A DNA stretch of 64,000 bases from Planctomycetota bacterium (GCA_016792805.1 JAEUHX010000042.1:196046-260045), one strand, 5' to 3'; counted from the stretch's first letter, positions 24,162-34,221 are shown. A program made the numbers and translations. The notes: generated by a model not told the origin, from the letters alone.

Positions 24162-26946
24162 GGATCGCGAAGCGCTTCTCTTCAAGATCCTTGAGGAATG
24201 TCTGGAGAGACCGCTTCCAGAGAGGATGGAGTTTCTCGCGCGGCGCTGCGCGGGCGATCCCGAGATGGCAGCCCGCGTCGAGGCTATGCTCGTCGTGGAT
24301 TTGGAACAGATCGGGATTCGGCCGCTCTCGGAGTGCGTTTCGCGGGAGTCTTCGAATCTCCGTCGCTTTAGTGAGCTCTCCGGAAGGAGGATCGGGCATT
24401 ATCTGCTGCTGAGGTACCTGGGCGGGGGAGGCATGGGATGCGTGTATGAGGCAGCCGACCTCGACAACGCGAGAACTGTAGCTTTGAAGCTTCTTCCGCT
24501 CGCGTTCGACGAACGGAGCGCGAGACGGTTTCAGAATGAGGCGCGGCTGGCCGCACAGATCCTCCATCCCAATGTTGCAGCCTTGTATGAATCCGGGTCC
24601 GCGATCGTGGAGACGCGCGGCGGCGCGGGGCGCGAGACGGTGCCGTGGCTCGCCGTGGAGCTCGTCCCCGGCGCGAAGCCCTTCACGGAAGCCGTGGCGG
24701 AGATGTCCATCGATGGAATCCTGAAGCTCATGGAGAAAGTCTGCCGCGGCGTCCACGAGCTCCATTCGCGCGCCATCGTGCATCGCGATTTGAAGCCTGC
24801 AAATATTCTTGTGGGACCCGCAGGCGAGCCCAAGGTGATCGACTTTGGGATCGCCTCCACGCTTCTCGCAGACGCAGAAGAATATCACTCTTCTTCGGGC
24901 TCTCGCGCGGCCGAAGCGAGCTTTCGACGCAGCCTTCTGGTCGGAACGTATGGATATATGGCGCCCGAGCTGTTCTTGCCGTCTCGTTCGGGTGGCGCTG
25001 CACCGCCGGACATTCGGCAGGACATCTACTCACTCGGAATTGTTTTGTATGAAGCGCTGGCCCGGAGGCGCGCGTTTCCCTCGTCGGCGGAATCGGATCG
25101 CGAATCGTCCAAGCGGGTCCTCGAGAAGCTGCCCTTGCTCTCCACCTTCGTGCCGGGGATCTCCTCGGAGCTTTGCGCAATCGTCGATCATGCAACAGCC
25201 GTATCCCCAGCCAATCGGTATGCGTCGGCTGCGGCGATGGCAGCCGATTTGAGGTGTTATCTCGATCACCGTCCGATTTCTGTTGTGACGCCATCGGTGA
25301 CGTACCTCGGGCGGAAACTGTTGGAGCGGCGGCCTTGGGCGGTCTCCCTTGGGGCGGGTGCAGCAGCTTCCATACTCTTAGCGTGGGGTGTGATGTCCCA
25401 CCTACAATCCGTGGCGGCGCGAGAGCATGCCAAGGCGGAGGAGGCGAGCAACGATCTGTCCCAGACGATTCGCTCCTTCACGAGGCTTATCAAGCTCACA
25501 GATCCCATGTCGGAGGGCGCACCGTTCCTGTCTCGGCAGAACTCCGAGGCGGAGCGGCTTCTCGACGCCGCTCGCGACTCCGCGCTCGCGATTCGCGACG
25601 AGCAGGCGAGTCAGAAAGGTGAGTTCTTGGCGGCGATCGGCAATGCTTACCGGGCCCGGGAGCATTTCGACATCGCAGACCGATTGCTCCGGCAATCCTT
25701 GGGCCTGCACCTCGCCGCCCACGGAGCCGAAAGCGTGGAAGTTGCCGAACGATATCACGATCTCGCGATGCTTCGGCACGCGCAGCGCAGCCTCCTCGAC
25801 GCCAAGGGCTATTCTGAGAATGCGCTTGCGCTTCACGAGAGGCTCAGCGGAAAGAGCAGCCCGCGGGCGTGTCACCAGCGCGATGACTTGGCCGATTTGT
25901 TAGAACAATTGAATCTGTGGGATAAGTCGCAGGAGCTCTACCGGGAGAATCTTGAGCTTGCAAGAGGCGGAGAGGGCGGCATCTCGCCGGCCCATGCTCG
26001 ACTCAGCTTCGCCAAGCATCTGCAGGCTCGCGGAGAGACTCTCATGGCGCGCGCCCAGCTCGAGGAAGCGCTCTCACTTGCGGATCCGGCCCGAGCCGAC
26101 GAGGAGCGGGTCTGGTCGGACGCCGCTCGATACTTATCTTCGCTCATTCTCGAGTTCGAGAACGACACCGCGAAAGCGTCGAGACTCCTCGACCGGGCGG
26201 CAGAGATCGAGGGGCGCCTCAGCGGTCTGAGCCATCCGCGCACCGCGCGTTGCATCCTAGCAAGAGCGCAGGTTCACTATTATGCGTCCCGCGCTGCGGC
26301 CGATCCGGCTCAGGTCGCCCGGGAGAAGACCATGCGGCTCCAGTGCACAGCGCGCGCCGTCGAGATCTATGAGTCGGTGTATCCGCAGAATCACCCGGAA
26401 CGTCTTGACGCGGAGTCGATCTACTCGGGACTATTGATCGGCGCCGGTCGCCTCGAGGAGGCCTGGCAGCGGTATCGATCGCTCGTGGGCCGGATGACGG
26501 CGCGCTTCGGGAAGTCTCATCCCCAGACTGTTTTGTATGCTCGCTCATTCGGAATCTCCTTGGCGGAAGCGGGTCACGTCCTGGCCGCTCGAGACTTGTA
26601 TCAAGAGTGGATTCGGAGCATTCCCCAAGACGCGCCCGAGCTCGTGCGGCCTTTACAATATCTCCGGATCGAGCTGGCCTATGGCGATTGGCGCCTCGGA
26701 CATCGCGAGCGCGGGTACGCACAGATGGTCAGCCTGCTGCCCGATCTTCGAAGCTGTGAGCAGAGCAAGGATCGAGCGATGCTCGATTGCCTTCGAACCG
26801 CCATGCGCTGGAGCGGCGAGCTCGGCAAGGAGCAGGAGGAGCGGGAGTACGCGCAGCAGGTCCTCGACTTCCTTGAGCGCAATTCCTGGCTTCTCCCTCG
26901 GATCGCAACGGAGGCGCAACAGGAGGCTTGGAGCCACTTCCGATAG
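24151..26946 (+). CDS. Transmembrane Ser/Thr protein kinase with TPR-like C-terminus (second)
   Basis: A 931-residue protein. An N-terminal helical segment (1-75) precedes the kinase domain, which has GGGGMG at 91-96, Lys113 in VALKLL, HRDLKPAN at 211-218 and DFG at 231-233; the activation segment GTYGYMAPELF is complete. A transmembrane helix lies at about 390-412. The C-terminal half carries repeated helical motifs of the tetratricopeptide kind, for example ARDSALAIRDEQASQKGEFLAAIGNAYRAREHF and repeated L-A-x-x-H patterns. ATG 24151 overlaps the sigma-factor stop. Together with the first pair this makes a duplicated regulatory module, although the two kinases differ widely outside the catalytic core. 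Confidence 0.92.
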   Translation: MRSEDREALLFKILEECLERPLPERMEFLARRCAGDPEMAARVEAMLVVDLEQIGIRPLSECVSRESSNLRRFSELSGRRIGHYLLLRYLGGGGMGCVYEAADLDNARTVALKLLPLAFDERSARRFQNEARLAAQILHPNVAALYESGSAIVETRGGAGRETVPWLAVELVPGAKPFTEAVAEMSIDGILKLMEKVCRGVHELHSRAIVHRDLKPANILVGPAGEPKVIDFGIASTLLADAEEYHSSSGSRAAEASFRRSLLVGTYGYMAPELFLPSRSGGAAPPDIRQDIYSLGIVLYEALARRRAFPSSAESDRESSKRVLEKLPLLSTFVPGISSELCAIVDHATAVSPANRYASAAAMAADLRCYLDHRPISVVTPSVTYLGRKLLERRPWAVSLGAGAAASILLAWGVMSHLQSVAAREHAKAEEASNDLSQTIRSFTRLIKLTDPMSEGAPFLSRQNSEAERLLDAARDSALAIRDEQASQKGEFLAAIGNAYRAREHFDIADRLLRQSLGLHLAAHGAESVEVAERYHDLAMLRHAQRSLLDAKGYSENALALHERLSGKSSPRACHQRDDLADLLEQLNLWDKSQELYRENLELARGGEGGISPAHARLSFAKHLQARGETLMARAQLEEALSLADPARADEERVWSDAARYLSSLILEFENDTAKASRLLDRAAEIEGRLSGLSHPRTARCILARAQVHYYASRAAADPAQVAREKTMRLQCTARAVEIYESVYPQNHPERLDAESIYSGLLIGAGRLEEAWQRYRSLVGRMTARFGKSHPQTVLYARSFGISLAEAGHVLAARDLYQEWIRSIPQDAPELVRPLQYLRIELAYGDWRLGHRERGYAQMVSLLPDLRSCEQSKDRAMLDCLRTAMRWSGELGKEQEEREYAQQVLDFLERNSWLLPRIATEAQQEAWSHFR

Positions 26947-27002
26947 AGGCGCGTTCGCCAAGGCGGGCGTGACGCGTTCCGCGCTGGTGAAACCCGAACA
27001 CC

Positions 27003-27018
27003 GAAGGCATCCGCCTTC
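27003..27018. terminator. Perfect hairpin downstream of kinase gene
   Basis: GAAGGC-ATCC-GCCTTC lies 56 bp after the kinase stop, followed 6 bp later by a second, longer hairpin (27025-27051, GCGCGCCGGCC / GGCCGACGCGC). No U-run is evident. Together with the next hairpin these end transcription between convergent units, by inference. Confidence 0.4.
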
Positions 27019-27064
27019 CTAGGGGCGCGCCGGCCCAACAGGCCGACGCGCTGGATCAAGGTCA

Positions 27065-27099
27065 TGGCCCGCGGCGCGTTGAAGGCGCACCGCGGGCCA
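27065..27099 (+). terminator. Strong GC hairpin between convergent transcription units
   Basis: TGGCCCGCGG (27065-27074) pairs perfectly with CCGCGGGCCA (27090-27099) with further pairing inside, followed on the plus strand by GTTTCTT. It fits an intrinsic terminator for the kinase gene and may also serve the minus-strand permease gene ending at 27105. Confidence 0.55.
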
Positions 27100-27104
27100 G
27101 TTTC

Positions 27105-28280
27105 TTACCCCGTCCGCCGAATCGTGGATGCGATGGGAGCGTGCGCAACGCGCAGAAACGGCCAAAGGGCCGACGCCCAGCCAACGAAGATGCCCAGCGG
27201 GAGCGCGGCGATGGCGAGGTCGGGCGGAATGCGCATCCCGAGTAGGAATCCGCCACCCATGTCGTGCCACGGCCCCGGAAACAGGAACATCGCCACCGCG
27301 CCGCCGGAGCCGATGGCCGAGGCGATGGCGCACAGGACGGCGACCTCGGAAAGCAGGAGCGTCAGCACTTTTCCGGGTGTGAATCCGAGCGTCTTCATGA
27401 CGGCGATTTCGCTCGCGCGCTCGCGGGCCGTCATCGCGAGCGTATTGGCCGAGACGCAGAGCATCGCAAAGCCGCAGGCGAGGCCGATCGCCCGCAGGAG
27501 GAAGCGCACATTTCCGAGCATCTGCACCCACTGCCCTTGGAACGCTTTCTCCGTCTCAGTGACCGTCGGGGCCTGGCTGTTGGCGAAGAGCGCGTCGATC
27601 GACGACGCCACCGAAGGCAGGTCTTCGGCGTTCTCACAGATGACGTTGAAGAACGTGACGGCACCGGGATTCCCCATCAACTCTTCGAGATAAGCGCGAT
27701 GGAAGTAGAAGCTCGAGCGCTCCGGGCCGTCGTAGCAGGATCGTAATGTAACTTCCACGTCGGGAAGCCCCATGCCGCGGAAGACGATCCGGTCGCCGAT
27801 CTTCCACCCGTACTTCCGGTAGAGGTTGATTCCGGCGCTCGCGCCGCGGCGATCGGCCACGAACTGATCGAAGAGCGCCGGGCGCTCGGCTCCGGTCTCG
27901 GGATCGACGATGCGCGTCTCAGGATAATTTTCTCGGAGGCGCTCCGCGTCGAGTGCCATCTTGGGAAAGAAGTACTCGGGCTTGAGATCCTTATAAATAC
28001 CCCAATAAAGAAAGAGAGCGCAGACGCCCTGCACTCCTGGGATCTGATGGATCTTTCCGCCGAAGGAGGCCGGAATCGGATCTTTGAAGTTTTGTGCGTT
28101 CCGGACGATGAGGCGCTTCTCGGAGCCGTCGGCTCGCGGCATGTCGTCGAGATGACGCAGCAGCCCCTCGAGCACGACGACCAGGAAGATCGACGCAGCC
28201 AAAGAGAAGAGCGTGAGGAATGAGCGACGGCGATTGCGGAGGAGATTCCGACGCAGAAAAGGCAGATAGCGCAGAGCCAT
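27105..28280 (-). CDS. FtsX/MacB-type ABC transporter permease (paralogue 1)
   Basis: A 391-residue protein with the MacB permease layout: one N-terminal membrane helix (RRRSFLTLFSLAASIFLVVVLEG), a large extracytoplasmic domain (about 40-265), and three C-terminal helices with the FtsX pattern (SANTLAMTARERASEIAVMKTLGFTPGKVL...). It is closely related in sequence to the permeases at 29660-30847 and 30861-32048 (shared [43 protein letters not shown]) but not to the one at 28293-29606. Last gene of the operon; the start follows 12 bp after the preceding stop. Substrate is unknown. Confidence 0.88.
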   Translation of the reverse strand: MALRYLPFLRRNLLRNRRRSFLTLFSLAASIFLVVVLEGLLRHLDDMPRADGSEKRLIVRNAQNFKDPIPASFGGKIHQIPGVQGVCALFLYWGIYKDLKPEYFFPKMALDAERLRENYPETRIVDPETGAERPALFDQFVADRRGASAGINLYRKYGWKIGDRIVFRGMGLPDVEVTLRSCYDGPERSSFYFHRAYLEELMGNPGAVTFFNVICENAEDLPSVASSIDALFANSQAPTVTETEKAFQGQWVQMLGNVRFLLRAIGLACGFAMLCVSANTLAMTARERASEIAVMKTLGFTPGKVLTLLLSEVAVLCAIASAIGSGGAVAMFLFPGPWHDMGGGFLLGMRIPPDLAIAALPLGIFVGWASALWPFLRVAHAPIASTIRRTG

Positions 28281-28292
28281 GGCTCGAAAGCC

Positions 28293-29606
28293 TCAGATGG
28301 CTCGCATCGCCTGCAGAATCGGGGTCCGAGACGCTCTGTAGGCGGGAAGGAGGCCGCCCAGGACGCCCAGGAAGCCGCCAAACATACAGCCCTTTCCGAG
28401 GACCTCAGGGGTCACGCGGAAGGCAAAAGTGAGTTCGCTGAACGTCGCAAAATTGGTGGTTCCGGTGGAGATGCCGTTGACCGCCAAAGATGCGAGCGCT
28501 CCGAGCAGGCCGCCCACAAGCGCGAGAATGACCGACTCGACGAGGAACGATGCCATCACCGCGCGGCGCGGATAGCCGATGGCGCGCAGCACGGCGATCT
28601 CGCGGCTGCGGGACGCAATGGCGGCATACATGGTATTCATCACCGCAAAGGCGGCGCCCACCGCCATGACGAGCGCGATAAAGCTCCCAATGCCGGCGAT
28701 CGGACTTCCGAGCTCCGTCTGCTTGCGGAAATAGTCCACTTCCGTCATGGCCTCGAGCGTCGCGATTTCCGTAATCTTTTTCGGCGCCTTCAGAAGCTCC
28801 AGCGCAGACTCGGACACCAGCGACTCCTCGACGAGGTTGAGCGACTTCATGTCGTCATCTTCTTTGACTTGCAATAATTCCTCGGCAGGCTCGTCCGGGC
28901 CGGTCATGCTCGGCTTGAGCTTTCCGGCTGCGATCCACTGTTCGGCACTCTTGACTTCGCTCGGCTTTGCCTTGACCCAGACGGCGCTCCATGCGTCGCG
29001 CAGAAATGCGCCTGCGAGCGTCTCTGCGTCGCCCCAGATTTCCGATCCGTAGGCCGTCGCGCCCGCGTCGAAGATCCCCACGACGCGCCAGTCGCGCTTG
29101 CCGAGCGGAAGGCGAGAGCCGAGCTGACAATTCTCGAACCGATTGGCAATGCCGCGCGCCACAACGACTTCGCTCAGTCCATCACCGGGCCACTGACCCT
29201 CGACGAGCTGAACCTCGGGGCGCAGCGCCCGGCCGCGCGCCGTCGTTCCGCGGATTGCCACGTTACTATTACCGCCGCCGCCGATGCGCGGAAGGTTCAG
29301 CAGAACGATCACCTCGCGAGACGCCACGGAGCGGTCTCCCTCTCGGGCCACGTCGGAGAGAGCTTCGATTTTCGTGGCGTCTTCCCGAGACACGGAGGAG
29401 TTGGTCTCGCTCAGTGCATTCTTGCGAAGGAAGACCACCGTGTCGGGGCGTCCGGTCTGCTTGAGCGCCGTCTCAAGGCCCTTGTTCAACGCGAGTACTG
29501 CGCAGAACACTCCCGTCGGCAGCGCGATGCCGAGGGCCGTCATCACCGTGGCGACCCAACGGACGACGAGGTGGCGAAGATTGTATTTTAGGGGGATACC
29601 GAGCAT
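28293..29606 (-). CDS. FtsX/MacB-type ABC transporter permease (divergent type)
   Basis: A 437-residue permease with MacB/FtsX topology: first helix WVATVMTALGIALPTGVFCAVLAL, extracytoplasmic domain to about 300, then helices around SFIALVMAVGAAFAVMNTMYAAIASRSREIAVLRAIGYPR. The core REIAVLRAIGYPRR differs from the 'MKAIGFTP' of its operon partners, so it is an independent subfamily. A coupled heteromeric transporter is inferred: FtsX-like permeases usually work as dimers and this one could pair with any of the three others. Encoded 53 bp after the previous permease. Confidence 0.87.
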   Translation of the reverse strand: MLGIPLKYNLRHLVVRWVATVMTALGIALPTGVFCAVLALNKGLETALKQTGRPDTVVFLRKNALSETNSSVSREDATKIEALSDVAREGDRSVASREVIVLLNLPRIGGGGNSNVAIRGTTARGRALRPEVQLVEGQWPGDGLSEVVVARGIANRFENCQLGSRLPLGKRDWRVVGIFDAGATAYGSEIWGDAETLAGAFLRDAWSAVWVKAKPSEVKSAEQWIAAGKLKPSMTGPDEPAEELLQVKEDDDMKSLNLVEESLVSESALELLKAPKKITEIATLEAMTEVDYFRKQTELGSPIAGIGSFIALVMAVGAAFAVMNTMYAAIASRSREIAVLRAIGYPRRAVMASFLVESVILALVGGLLGALASLAVNGISTGTTNFATFSELTFAFRVTPEVLGKGCMFGGFLGVLGGLLPAYRASRTPILQAMRAI

Positions 29607-29659
29607 TGAGGTTGATCTGTTGTTTCTTGAAGATTCGATATTCGATGGGGATGCGCGCC

Positions 29660-30847
29660 TTACACGCCGTGGGCAATGGCCGTGAGGATGGGCCGGCGGA
29701 TCACGTTCCAGACGGGGAGGATCGCGGCCAACAGTGCAATGGCGATGCCCGCGGGAATCAGCATGAGTGCAATCTCGGCGCCCACGCGATAGCCGGCGAA
29801 AAGCGGCCCCACGTTGGTATGCGCGAGCATCAGCTCCATCAACGGCGCGAGACCGGCCGCGCAGAGCATGCCGAGCAGAGAGCCGAGAAAGCCGAGGACG
29901 GCCGCCTCCGAGAGAAGCAGTTGTAACAACTTCGACGGAGCAAAACCGATCGCCTTCATGACGGCGATCTCCGACGTGCGCTCACGGGCAGCCATTGCCA
30001 TTGTGTTCGCGGAGACCATGAGCATTGCGAAGCCAACGGCCGTGCCGATGGCATTCACAAGGAACTGCAGGTTCCCGAGCATCTGTATGAAGCCCGCGCG
30101 AAGCGCCGTCTCGGTTTCTGTGTGCGTCTCGGTCGCAGAGTTGGCAAACATCCCGTCGATCCGATCAATGATGTCCGGAAGCGCCTGCGGCGATTCACCG
30201 CGCACCATGACGCCATTCACAAATCCGGGATTCCCGAGCGACTCCTCAAGGTATTCCCAATGGAAGTAGAAGGCGCGGGAGTCCATGCCGCTCCCCGCGT
30301 CGTAGGAGCAGCGCAGCGTGAAGCCGAGATCGACCGGATAGAGGATGCTCGAGAGCATGATGCGATCGCCGAGCTTCCAGCCGAACTTCTCGAAGAGTTC
30401 GATGCCGGCGAGGGCGCCGGACCGATCGGCCGCGAACTCCTCAAAGAGCTGCGGCGCAGCACTGCGCGTCGCGGGGTCGATCGGCTCGAGCTCGGGGATG
30501 ACGGCCCGCAGCGATGCCGCTTCGATTCCGTATTGTGCGAACCGGTTTTCGGGTGCGAGCCGTTTGTAGATTCCGCCGAACCACATGAGCGGCACTGCAG
30601 CGGTGACCTCGGGAACATTACGGATCCGATCGAGGTACGAGCGCGGCAGCCGGTCGCGAAGCGAGGCCTTTCCGTGCACGATGAGCCGCTCTTCTCCGCC
30701 GACGCGCCGCGGCAGCCGCTCCAAATGGATCAGCGCCGCCTCGAGGTTGGCTACGAGGAAGACTGAACTCGCGAGCGAAAGAAGAGTGAGCATCGTGCGG
30801 CGACGATTCCTCGTGAGGTTGCGTACGAGCAAGCCCGCGAGGTTCAC
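29660..30847 (-). CDS. FtsX/MacB-type ABC transporter permease (paralogue 2)
   Basis: A 395-residue protein starting at GTG 30847, which gives the same N-terminus (NLAGLLVRNLTRNRRRTML) as its paralogues; the upstream frame to 30958 adds sequence without such similarity. The domain order is the same as in paralogues 1 and 3: helix 1, large soluble domain with [28 protein letters not shown], and C-terminal helices with [30 protein letters not shown]. Stop/start spacing with the upstream paralogue is 13 bp. Confidence 0.9.
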   Translation of the reverse strand: MNLAGLLVRNLTRNRRRTMLTLLSLASSVFLVANLEAALIHLERLPRRVGGEERLIVHGKASLRDRLPRSYLDRIRNVPEVTAAVPLMWFGGIYKRLAPENRFAQYGIEAASLRAVIPELEPIDPATRSAAPQLFEEFAADRSGALAGIELFEKFGWKLGDRIMLSSILYPVDLGFTLRCSYDAGSGMDSRAFYFHWEYLEESLGNPGFVNGVMVRGESPQALPDIIDRIDGMFANSATETHTETETALRAGFIQMLGNLQFLVNAIGTAVGFAMLMVSANTMAMAARERTSEIAVMKAIGFAPSKLLQLLLSEAAVLGFLGSLLGMLCAAGLAPLMELMLAHTNVGPLFAGYRVGAEIALMLIPAGIAIALLAAILPVWNVIRRPILTAIAHGV

Positions 30848-30860
30848 AAAAGCCCAAAGG

Positions 30861-32048
30861 TCAGGCCGTTCGCCGCAGCCCGACGACGATGGGCAGCTGC
30901 GCGACGCGCCAACAGGGTCCGAGCGAAGAGGCCACGCCGACGAGGACGCCGATGGCAATGCCGGCCACAGGAATCCATGGGGCGAGCGAGTAGCCCGAAA
31001 GGAAGAACGACATGACGGAGGCTTGGGAGGCCGCCTCGAGGACGCCCTGGGTGGCCCAAGCGAGGAAGGCGCCGACGGCGGCGCCGATCGTGCACAGAAG
31101 CGTCGCTTCCATCAGGAGCAGCGCGAGCGTGCGCGCGGGCGTGAACCCGATCGCCTTCATCACAGCGATCTCGTGAGCGCGCTCGCGCGCCGCCATCGCC
31201 GTGGTGTTCGCGGCGACCATGAGCATTGCGAAGGCCACGGCGGTCGCGATCGCGCGCAAGAAGAACTCAATGTTGCCGAGCATCTGTACGAAACCCGCTT
31301 GGAACGCGCGTTCGGTCTCCGTCAGCGTCTCGAACTCAGAATTGGCGAACTTGGCGTCGACCTGCTCAATGATCGCCGGAATGTCATCGACATTCTTCGC
31401 GCGCGCGGAGACGACGCCGATCAGGCCGGGGCGTCCAAGCAGCTCGTCGATATATTTATGATGATAATAGAGGGTCTGATTGTCGGTTCCCTGCTTGGCG
31501 TGGTAGGCAGCTCGAAGTGTAAGCTCCATGTTCACCGGATAGATGGTTCCGATGAGCGTGATTTTGTCGCCGAGCTTCCACCCAAACTTCACAAAAAGAT
31601 CGCGGGCCGCGATCGCTCCCGACCGGTCCTTGCGGAACTCCTCATAGAGCTCAGGGCGCGGCTCGCCGGTCTTCGGATCGACCACTTCGGCCTCTGGAAC
31701 GATCTGCCGGAACAGATCGGGATCGCAGGAGAGCTGGCCGAAAAAATTCTCGGGTTTGGTGTTTTTATAGAGTCCGCCGAACCAAAGCATCGGCGTCGCC
31801 GCTTCGACGCTCGGGATGGCGCGGACTTTGTCGACGTAGTGCTCGGGCAGGCGATCCTGCAGGGAGGTGCGTCGGCGGACGATGACGCGCCGCTCGCTCC
31901 CGGTCATGCGCGGCGAATTTTGAACATGCTGCAGAAGCCCTTCCAGCGTCGAAATCAAGAATACCGACAGCGCGAGCGAAAGCAGCGTGAGGATGCTTCG
32001 CCTGCGGTTGCGCAGGAGGTTCGCGAGAACGAAGCCGAGGTAGCTCAC
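30861..32048 (-). CDS. FtsX/MacB-type ABC transporter permease (paralogue 3)
   Basis: A 395-residue permease with the paralogue layout: [21 protein letters not shown] as first helix, the soluble part with [29 protein letters not shown], and the C-terminal helices including [30 protein letters not shown]. Closest in wording to paralogue 2, so a recent duplication is likely. Immediately downstream (13 bp) of the only ATPase in the operon. Confidence 0.9.
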   Translation of the reverse strand: MSYLGFVLANLLRNRRRSILTLLSLALSVFLISTLEGLLQHVQNSPRMTGSERRVIVRRRTSLQDRLPEHYVDKVRAIPSVEAATPMLWFGGLYKNTKPENFFGQLSCDPDLFRQIVPEAEVVDPKTGEPRPELYEEFRKDRSGAIAARDLFVKFGWKLGDKITLIGTIYPVNMELTLRAAYHAKQGTDNQTLYYHHKYIDELLGRPGLIGVVSARAKNVDDIPAIIEQVDAKFANSEFETLTETERAFQAGFVQMLGNIEFFLRAIATAVAFAMLMVAANTTAMAARERAHEIAVMKAIGFTPARTLALLLMEATLLCTIGAAVGAFLAWATQGVLEAASQASVMSFFLSGYSLAPWIPVAGIAIGVLVGVASSLGPCWRVAQLPIVVGLRRTA

Positions 32049-32061
32049 AGTTGCGGCTCCG

Positions 32062-32778
32062 TCAGCGGCTGGCGGGGGCTTTCACGTCGTCGCTCACGAG
32101 CACGCCTTTCTCCAGGCGCACGAGGCGCTTCGCGCGCTCCGCCGCGTGGGGATCGTGCGTCACCATGAGAATCGTCTTGCCGAACTCTCGGTTGAGACGG
32201 CTAAGCAGCTCCAGGATCTCTTCGCCGGAGGCTTTGTCGAGATCACCCGTCGGCTCGTCGGCGAGGAGCAGCAGCGGATCGGTAACGATCGCGCGGGCGA
32301 TGGCCACACGCTGCTCCTGACCGCCGGAGAGCTGGCGCGGGTAATGTCCCATGCGGTCGGCGAGCCCGACCACGGAGAGCGCCGTCTGCACATGCTCTCG
32401 GCGCTCACGCTTGCCGAGTTTTGTGAGCAGCAGCGGAAGCTCCACATTCTCTGCAGCCGTGAGCACCGGGATCAAATTGTAGAGCTGGAAGATGAAGCCC
32501 ACGCTGCTGGCGCGCCATCGGGCAAGCTCGCTCTCCGAGAGCCGGGTGATGTCGAGACCGTCGACCATGAGCTCTCCCGCGGTGGGGCGGTCGATGCCTG
32601 CGATCAGATTAAGAAGTGTGGTCTTCCCGGAGCCCGACGGTCCCATCAGGGCGACGAAATCGCCTTTGTGAACTTGGAGGCTCAGCCCTTGAAGCACGTG
32701 GACGGCCTGAGCGTCGCGGCCGCTTCCGCGGGTGTACGTCTTCTCGAGGGAACGAATCTGAACGAGAGCATCACTCAT
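32062..32778 (-). CDS. MacB/LolD-type ABC transporter ATPase
   Basis: A 238-residue nucleotide-binding subunit: Walker [13 protein letters not shown] (about 44-55), Q-loop [20 protein letters not shown], signature [14 protein letters not shown], Walker [13 protein letters not shown] and the H-loop [17 protein letters not shown]. The [11 protein letters not shown] segment is typical of the LolD/MacB branch that drives FtsX-type permeases by mechanotransmission. It is the only ATPase in this six-gene operon, so it presumably energises all four permeases or combinations of them. Confidence 0.94.
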   Translation of the reverse strand: MSDALVQIRSLEKTYTRGSGRDAQAVHVLQGLSLQVHKGDFVALMGPSGSGKTTLLNLIAGIDRPTAGELMVDGLDITRLSESELARWRASSVGFIFQLYNLIPVLTAAENVELPLLLTKLGKRERREHVQTALSVVGLADRMGHYPRQLSGGQEQRVAIARAIVTDPLLLLADEPTGDLDKASGEEILELLSRLNREFGKTILMVTHDPHAAERAKRLVRLEKGVLVSDDVKAPASR

Positions 32779-32868
32779 AGTTTTGTGCAGTATTCGGTTG
32801 AACGTTGAAAGCTGGATCGGGACGGCGGGCGTCGCGGCTCGCCGTCACGGTGAGGGGATAGTGCATAC

Positions 32869-34221
32869 TCACTTCTGTCGGATTGGGCTGCCGTCGCGGA
32901 GATCGGCAGGTGGCGAGAGAATCACCGTATCGCCCTCCCTCAGCCCGGATCGGATCTCGACGCGGTCGCCTTGCGGCTCGCCGGCGTCGACGGCTTGGCG
33001 GCGCGCCTGCCCGTCGCGGACAAGGAACGCGAACGCCTCAGAGCCTCGACGCACGACCGCGCGCGCGGGCGCGAGGAGCTTGGGCGCCCCTTGGCTCTGC
33101 GCCGCCTCACGCAGAAAAGTTACTTTGCAACCGAGGTCGGGCTTGAGGCGCGAGTCTTTCTCGAGAAACTCCACTTTAGCGGCAACGGTTGCTTTCTGCC
33201 GATTCGCGCCGGGCATCAGCATGCGCACGCGGCCGGCGAACATGCGGTCGGGGATCGCGTCGACCTGGATCGAGGCCGGCTGTCCGTCGCGCACCTTCGC
33301 GAGGCCGGATTCGTTGACGTCGACCTCTGCCTCCAGGGAGTTGAAATCTGCGATCTGGAAGATCGAGCCCGAAGTGACTTGTCCGCTTACGACGCCCGGC
33401 GAGACCGATTCACCGATTTCCGCCTGCTTCAAAAGAACGACGCCGTCGAAGGGGGCACGCACTTCGGTATCTTCCACCGCAGAGAGCGCCACTTCGATGT
33501 CGGCCTCTCGGAGCTTTCGATCGGCTTGGGTGGCGCCAAGGTCCTTGCGATACCAATCCACAGATGCTTCCGCCGATGCGGCGCGCTTGCGCGCCGACTC
33601 CAGCGCCGCCGTCGAGATGGCGAGCGCCGTCTCGGCGAGTTCGCGCTCTTTGCGAACGGCAGCGCCCGACTTCTCGGCCTCGAGGTAGCGCCGCACCTCG
33701 CGCGCATCGCCGTCGCGACGCGCCTCCGCCTCGACGACCTTCGCCTTCGACTCTTCAAAGTCGCGCTCTGCGCGCGTGATCGCCATCTTCGCCCGCTCGA
33801 TCGCGGCATCGGCAGCCGCAAGCGCCGCCCTCGCCTGCTCGAGGCGCGCGTCGACGTCGCGGTGGTCGAGCCGCGCAACCACCTGATTGGCTCTCACGGA
33901 TTCGCCCTCGCTGACCATGCGCTCGACCAGGCGCCGCGGGCTCTTCGCGCCGAGGATCACCTTGCGCTGGGCCACGACGTAGCCCGACGCCGTCAGAACT
34001 GCGTTGCCTTCGGTCGGTGTCACGAGGACAACGCGCGACGTCGAGACCTCGGGCACCGACAGCACGGTCTTCCAATACCACCAGCCGGCAGCGCCGCCGC
34101 CGCCGAGGAGAAGCAGAGCGAACACCCAGGGGAGAGGCGAGCTTCGACGCTGGAAGAGCGCCTCCCGGCTATCTCCAGGAATGCGCAGCTTGGTGAGGTC
34201 GGCGGTGGTCGAGCTGGGCAT
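32869..34221 (-). CDS. Periplasmic adaptor (HlyD/MacA-like membrane fusion protein)
   Basis: A 450-residue protein. A single N-terminal anchor (PLPWVFALLLLGGGGAAGWWYW, about 30-51) is followed by a barrel-sandwich half (LTASGYVVAQRKVILGAKSPRRLVERMVSEGESVRANQVVARLDHRDVD), a long coiled-coil hairpin (Ala/Glu/Arg-rich, about 125-225), the second half (AVEDTEVRAPFDGVVLLKQAEIGESV) and beta-barrel and membrane-proximal domains. The architecture is that of MacA. It links the inner-membrane permeases to an outer-membrane channel, which is not encoded in this operon. ATG 34221 is the likely start; the frame to 34362 adds unlikely sequence. First gene of the operon, divergent from the GNAT-like gene. 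Confidence 0.9.
   Translation of the reverse strand: MPSSTTADLTKLRIPGDSREALFQRRSSPLPWVFALLLLGGGGAAGWWYWKTVLSVPEVSTSRVVLVTPTEGNAVLTASGYVVAQRKVILGAKSPRRLVERMVSEGESVRANQVVARLDHRDVDARLEQARAALAAADAAIERAKMAITRAERDFEESKAKVVEAEARRDGDAREVRRYLEAEKSGAAVRKERELAETALAISTAALESARKRAASAEASVDWYRKDLGATQADRKLREADIEVALSAVEDTEVRAPFDGVVLLKQAEIGESVSPGVVSGQVTSGSIFQIADFNSLEAEVDVNESGLAKVRDGQPASIQVDAIPDRMFAGRVRMLMPGANRQKATVAAKVEFLEKDSRLKPDLGCKVTFLREAAQSQGAPKLLAPARAVVRRGSEAFAFLVRDGQARRQAVDAGEPQGDRVEIRSGLREGDTVILSPPADLRDGSPIRQK

Noticed and set aside
30585..32168. 527-residue open frame on the plus strand opposite the ABC permeases
   Set aside because: Covers two permeases in the opposite sense; no recognisable motif.
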